Shown here: positions 60,157 to 64,000 of the stretch, piece after piece
Numbering within the stretch: position 1 is the stretch's first letter
Layout: the number at the start of each line of letters is the position of its first letter
Assembly: GCA_003416985.1 (NCBI GenBank)
Contig: QVIN01000017.1
Span: forward strand, 1-64,000
Length of the DNA: 64,000 bases
Reading direction: 5' to 3'
From: Duganella sp. BJB480
GTDB taxonomy: Bacteria > Pseudomonadota > Gammaproteobacteria > Burkholderiales > Burkholderiaceae_D
Notes under the pieces: model-generated
Seen by the model: only the letters and a program-made list of their open reading frames with translations
Told to the model about the DNA's origin: nothing
Database searches by the model: none
Translations under genes and position numbers: made by a program

Positions 60157-60666
60157 ATGACGGTTCCGGTTCTTGATTTCAGCAAATCCGAGGTGGTGAT
60201 CGGTGAACTGTTTGATCCCGATGAGAGCGTCCGAACAGAATTTCGTAATCGATTTTCAGGTCAGGCTATCGCGTTTACTGAAGCCATATCGCCTGCATTT
60301 GCGCGATTCCAACAATTTTCCAGTGATGGACAACACTGTGTCCAAACGGCCCTAGTATGTGGCTTTGTCCATGGCGTGCTTGATGACCTGGTGACGTCAA
60401 TGAAGCTTCTGCTCACGGGAAAGTTAGCGGCTTCCGGTAATTTGTTTAGGCGGGCAATTGAAGGCATCTGTATGGCGGTCATGTGCGCATCTCAGGGTAC
60501 ACTTTCAATTGGGGACAAGGAGGGCACTTATTGGCAGATGATTGCGGATGAAAAAAAGGAGGTTGAGGGCAATTTGGCGGCTAGGCAGTTCGTTAAAAAT
60601 TTTGACCGACTGGGCTTAAATATTGAAGGCGCGGAGCAGCTAAAGGCGACCTCGAATACCGGCTGA
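60157..60666 (+). CDS. Hypothetical protein, probably truncated
   Basis: 169 residues. AITEAISPAF-like start (QAIAFTEAISPAFARFQQF) and GNLFRRAIEGICMAVMCASQ are recognisable as a helical domain protein, but the chain stops soon after LNIEGAEQLKATSNTG, where relatives would go on, so the 3' end may be missing. 96 bp precede the next gene. Confidence 0.55.
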   Translation: MTVPVLDFSKSEVVIGELFDPDESVRTEFRNRFSGQAIAFTEAISPAFARFQQFSSDGQHCVQTALVCGFVHGVLDDLVTSMKLLLTGKLAASGNLFRRAIEGICMAVMCASQGTLSIGDKEGTYWQMIADEKKEVEGNLAARQFVKNFDRLGLNIEGAEQLKATSNTG

Positions 60667-60762
60667 AGTCCTGCCGGCGTATGTGAAGCACTGACAAACC
60701 TTATCGCCGGGCAGTTGAAGTTTGTATGGTCTCGACAGTAAATTTACAAGGACGGTTCGGAA

Positions 60763-61800
60763 ATGGCCATTTTGATTCCTGCCAAACGGCTTTATTATTT
60801 GCCGAAAGAAGTGCGCCTAGCGCACGAGTATTGCTTCTTCGTCCATGACGAGTTTGTCAGGATGCTTGCTGAATACGAGGCAGCTGAAGCGCACATCGTT
60901 TCATTTGAGTTTGAGAACAAAGCCCAGAGTAAGAGGTTCACAACTCTCGCTAAGAATCGCGATGCTGTGAGCGCGTTGAGAGAGTTGGGACTACATCATC
61001 AAGCCCGTAGAGTCGTGCTCAACACTATAACCATGGCTATGGTCGCGGACTGCGGTCACCACATCTATGAATCTCTTCGCTGTTTCGAGAAGCGAAAGAT
61101 TGTTCCCGCCTTCAATCTTCTGCGCAAGCCGTTGATTGATAACTTGATGTATCTCTCGTGGATGGTCGCGGACGAGGATGGGTTTTACAACGCGTTTTCT
61201 TCAGGTGATCCAACAAAGATTACGCAGAAGATTATGGGGAATCGCCGCAAGGAGATACTTGCTAAAGCGATCAGCGAAACAGAACTTGTAGACGTCGTAA
61301 CCGCTGATGAGATCCTCTCAATCGTTTTCGAGCCTAGCAATAGCTATGGACTCTACGGGTTTTTCCAGCATGCCGTGCATCTGGTTACCACCGACCGAAT
61401 TGAAATTAGAACTTCGCCTGAAAATTTTAATTTTATATTCAAAGATCCCGCAGACGATGACGTTTATGCGTTGTTATACACCTCGTTACCCACGATGTTG
61501 TTGTACATGGCCCATCTGATTTTGGCCTTGTATGAACGAATAAAGCCCATGGATCAGGGTGGAAAAAAAGCTTTCGCATTTCGATCTGTACATGGCCACG
61601 GGCTATTGAAATCGGAAAGTTACTTTGATGCTCTCGCCAAAGGCATGAGCAATGCTCTTGGTACTCGCATAAAATGTCCAACCTGTCATACGCCTTTAAA
61701 GTCTACTCGACATAATGCCGCGCGGTTACTGCTGAGTGAATCATTTCGATGCACTCGCTGCCGGCGAGTTCAGCCTTTCCCCTTTTCTTGGATAATTTAA
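60763..61800 (+). CDS. Hypothetical protein with C-terminal zinc ribbon
   Basis: 345 residues. Mostly helical (RRVVLNTITMAMVADCGHHI; DNLMYLSWMVADEDGFYNA; MLLYMAHLILALYERIKPM) with a Cys4 zinc ribbon at the end (CPTCHTP and CTRCRR). No known domain. It overlaps the end of the integrase remnant on the other strand. Confidence 0.65.
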   Translation: MAILIPAKRLYYLPKEVRLAHEYCFFVHDEFVRMLAEYEAAEAHIVSFEFENKAQSKRFTTLAKNRDAVSALRELGLHHQARRVVLNTITMAMVADCGHHIYESLRCFEKRKIVPAFNLLRKPLIDNLMYLSWMVADEDGFYNAFSSGDPTKITQKIMGNRRKEILAKAISETELVDVVTADEILSIVFEPSNSYGLYGFFQHAVHLVTTDRIEIRTSPENFNFIFKDPADDDVYALLYTSLPTMLLYMAHLILALYERIKPMDQGGKKAFAFRSVHGHGLLKSESYFDALAKGMSNALGTRIKCPTCHTPLKSTRHNAARLLLSESFRCTRCRRVQPFPFSWII

Positions 61801-61932
61801 TTGCGCCAACTTGTCCGGTTTCGCGATGGGTTCTTCAGCGCGAAGATGGGTATAGCGCTGCAGGATTTGCACCGACTTGTGCGTGTTGATAGCAGCTACA
61901 GGCTCTACATGGGGAGAAGTGAGGCTAGCCAT
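61741..61932 (-). pseudogene. Tyrosine recombinase C-terminal remnant
   Basis: The minus strand reads NTHKSVQILQRYTHLRAEE, which is the end of phage-type integrases (H-K-x-x-Q ... R-Y-T-H-L, with the catalytic Tyr in RYTHL). The upstream catalytic part is absent. It marks an old integration event within the accessory region. The rest of 61801-62222 shows no supported gene. Confidence 0.75.
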
Positions 61933-62222
61933 GGGCTCTATTTTTCTTCCGCCTTCTTACTTCAACATCGCAGCTTCAAATTCCATGCTTCGCGGGGGAT
62001 TAGTAATACGCTGGCCGTTGGAATGTCTCGATTCATGTTGTCTGCCGACTCTTTTGGGGCGTAGGCCTTCAGCGGCAAATCCAGTACGGCCACGCCTAGA
62101 TGATGCTGCATCACATTGACAAGCAATGTCGCATCTAGCGGATCTGAAAGTGACAATTCGTGAATTTTTCCTTTACGCAAGATGCTATTCTTCTTATGTT
62201 TACGCAACCAACTGTCAATCTC

Positions 62223-63440
62223 ATGACCAATCGGCCTCAATATCTCCAGGGGATAGATCTCGAAGCAACCGTTCGGAAGCTAATCGCGAAGCACGAAGAA
62301 CTGTTTTGGGCCGTAGCCTGGGGCTCAATGAGTTCGTTGGCAAAGCATCTGCTCAAGCATCAATCGAAGGTCAAACGCTTTGCTGTTGGCACACACTTTC
62401 ATCAAACAGATCCAGACTTGCTTGAAGCACTGCAAGACGTTCCAGGGGCAAGGGTAGTGCCAAACAGTAGTGCGGGAACTTTTCATCCGAAGATTTATCT
62501 GTTTAAGTCTGGCAACGAGTTTTCGCTAGTGCTTGGTAGCCCCAATTTTACGCGTGCCGCGTTTAGTGTGAATCACGAAGCAGCGCTGTTCATTGAGGGC
62601 GTAACGTCAGATCAGCTGTTCATTGATGTTCGGGAGAGTATTGAGTCGATTTGGGATGAGGCTAAACCTATCCTCGATGGGTTCTTGCGTGCATATCGGT
62701 TAAAGTACAATGCAACACGATCAATGCGGAAAGATCTGGAGGAAGACCTTCCAATCAATTTGCCATCTCCGAATTCAGAGTACAAAAATCTACTCGACGA
62801 CAACTGGGCCGCATTTGTAGCGCGCGTCAAAGCTGACACCATTCATAACATTGAGGGGCGAGTGGCCATCATGGATCAGGCTAGAGTTTGGTTCTCGCAG
62901 ATATCTCATTTTGCCGACATGACGGAAGGCCAACGTAAGGCCATCGCCGGCACTTATGCGCGTAATGAAATTAAGCCATCAGAGGCTGGTAACCTCGATT
63001 GGGCTTGGTTCGGCTCTATGGTGGGAGCTGGCGTGTTTAAAGGATTGGTTAAGTCGAGTCCCGATAAAATAAGCGCTGCGTTGGATATGATTCCCCGCAC
63101 AGGTATTGTCAACGAAACGGACTTCGAGGCATTCAAAATTAAATTCATTAATGCGTTCGAAGATTCCGAGCGTGGCGGAGGAGTTGCTACAGCTAGCCGT
63201 CTCTTAGCACTGAAGCGCCCCGACTATTTCGTGTGCGTGGACAGCGCCAACAAAAGCAAGTTGTCTGAAGCAATCGGAATCAAGATGAGCCACATAAACC
63301 TTGAGTCCTACTGGTCTCATATCATTCGCCCTTTGCTATGTAGCCCGTGGTGGAACTCTGCGCGTCCGAGTGGTGACTTAGACGGCCGAGTATGGGATTC
63401 GCGAATGGCCTGCATTGACGCTTTCTGTTACGAGCGATAG
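62223..63440 (+). CDS. Phospholipase D-type nuclease protein
   Basis: 405 residues from the ATG at 62223, the most likely start by homology (NRPQYLQGIDLEATVRKLI); upstream GTG and ATG starts (62160, 62196) are possible, all with poor ribosome-binding sites. A PLD-type motif FHPKIYLFKSGNEFSLVLGS followed by PNFTRAAFS fits the HxK(x)4D/GSxN pattern. The C-terminal half contains KRPDYFVCVDSANKSKLSE. The family is found in restriction and defence loci. Confidence 0.75.
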   Translation: MTNRPQYLQGIDLEATVRKLIAKHEELFWAVAWGSMSSLAKHLLKHQSKVKRFAVGTHFHQTDPDLLEALQDVPGARVVPNSSAGTFHPKIYLFKSGNEFSLVLGSPNFTRAAFSVNHEAALFIEGVTSDQLFIDVRESIESIWDEAKPILDGFLRAYRLKYNATRSMRKDLEEDLPINLPSPNSEYKNLLDDNWAAFVARVKADTIHNIEGRVAIMDQARVWFSQISHFADMTEGQRKAIAGTYARNEIKPSEAGNLDWAWFGSMVGAGVFKGLVKSSPDKISAALDMIPRTGIVNETDFEAFKIKFINAFEDSERGGGVATASRLLALKRPDYFVCVDSANKSKLSEAIGIKMSHINLESYWSHIIRPLLCSPWWNSARPSGDLDGRVWDSRMACIDAFCYER

Positions 63441-63908
63441 TGACGTTAGGAAGACCCGCGGCGCTAGGTCGCGCGTGCACAGCCGCCCTGTGGCCGGCGC
63501 GGTGGTGATCAGGCCAATACGGTAGGAGGTGGCGTTGCTAGTACCGTCTGGAGTTTGGTTAACATCCGCCGACTTTCAGGAGAAAACCTCCAAGTGTAAA
63601 GCCACTCGGATGCACCACCAGCATCTTGCAAGATGGCGCACGGCGTGGCTCGAACACAGCTCTTGGATCAAAGTGTACTTTATCGTGACAATCAGAGAGA
63701 GTTTCAAGATATGTATCGGGTAAGATGCTGTAGATGTACTGGCAGCAACGACGATATACCGCTGTCTCCTTGATATTGGCATTGACGTCACAGGTTCCAT
63801 CGCACGGACAGCACTTAAAATGCCGCCTTAATTCGATGAATAGACGATTAGCTACGCATCCATCACACGAAGGCGGGCTCCGCAGATTGCCTTGATAGAA
63901 AGTGTGGC
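63441..63908. other. Gene-poor stretch
   Basis: 468 bp after the PLD-type gene. Short ORFs occur on both strands but none has a family likeness. I see nothing I can support. Confidence 0.5.
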
Positions 63909-64000
63909 ATGTACAATCTGATCAATTTCTCTCGAACTCGCGCCTTTACTGACTTTATGCGCGGTCTTGATAGTCAAGAAGGCGCAGCACGCTTAGTACA
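63909..64000 (+). CDS. Possible start of a gene cut by the window end
   Basis: An ATG at 63909 opens a frame (MYNLINFSRTRAFTDFMRGL) that stays open for 30 codons to the end. No strong ribosome-binding site. Too short to identify. Confidence 0.3.
   Translation, partial: MYNLINFSRTRAFTDFMRGLDSQEGAARLV

Overview
The window looks like a chromosome segment from a GC-rich betaproteobacterium of the Burkholderiales, most likely Oxalobacteraceae (Massilia/Duganella/Janthinobacterium type). The basis is composition and gene families (a DUF4148 secreted protein, paired Cache and 4HB chemoreceptors, a bufferin cluster, OmpW). No rRNA gene, complete tRNA gene or CRISPR array was found.

Positions 1-17.8 kb are core-like and GC-rich: a REP-associated transposase (RAYT) with several copies of a REP-like 32-mer, an M28 peptidase, a LysR regulator divergent from an aldo/keto reductase, two methyl-accepting chemotaxis proteins, OmpW with an FNR-type site upstream, a complete bufferin operon (precursor, DUF692 enzyme, DUF2063 partner), a DUF2252 protein, a periplasmic binding protein, an SPFH protein, a stress-type protein and a secreted chorismate mutase. 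Positions 17.9-26.8 kb are a type VI secretion segment: tssF, tssG, vgrG, then an AT-richer cargo of a DUF4123 adaptor, a DUF3304 protein, a Tle1-type DUF2235 phospholipase and a PAAR tip. Composition changes inside the 3' third of vgrG.

From about 26.9 kb to the end the window is a mosaic accessory region. It holds: a GIY-YIG protein with a C5-cytosine methyltransferase and Vsr; two oppositely oriented remnants of a restriction-type helicase; a module (31.5-39.7 kb) of three related large serine recombinases, two adjacent ParB/RepB-like proteins, a zinc-ribbon protein and small ORFs, with a boxA-like motif and a long RNA hairpin; a Tn7-like tnsA-tnsB-tnsC-tniQ operon with every junction an ATGA overlap (40.0-45.6 kb); an HTH regulator and N6-adenine methyltransferase; and a three-gene operon (52.6 to 48.8 kb, minus strand) encoding a PRTase-fold protein, an ORC/Cdc6-like ATPase and a Rossmann-like protein with a CARF-like GTK motif. 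Then come an XRE repressor with a perfect palindromic operator, a metallophosphoesterase, IS66 and integrase remnants, a run of small plus-strand genes including Abi-alpha (DUF4393) and HEPN-like proteins, and a phospholipase-D-type nuclease.

The best candidates for undescribed biology are the PRTase/ORC-ATPase/Rossmann operon, which I infer to be a nucleotide-sensing conflict system, and the triple-recombinase/double-ParB module, which I infer to be a self-mobilising or self-maintaining element. Functions for both are inferred from motifs and context only.
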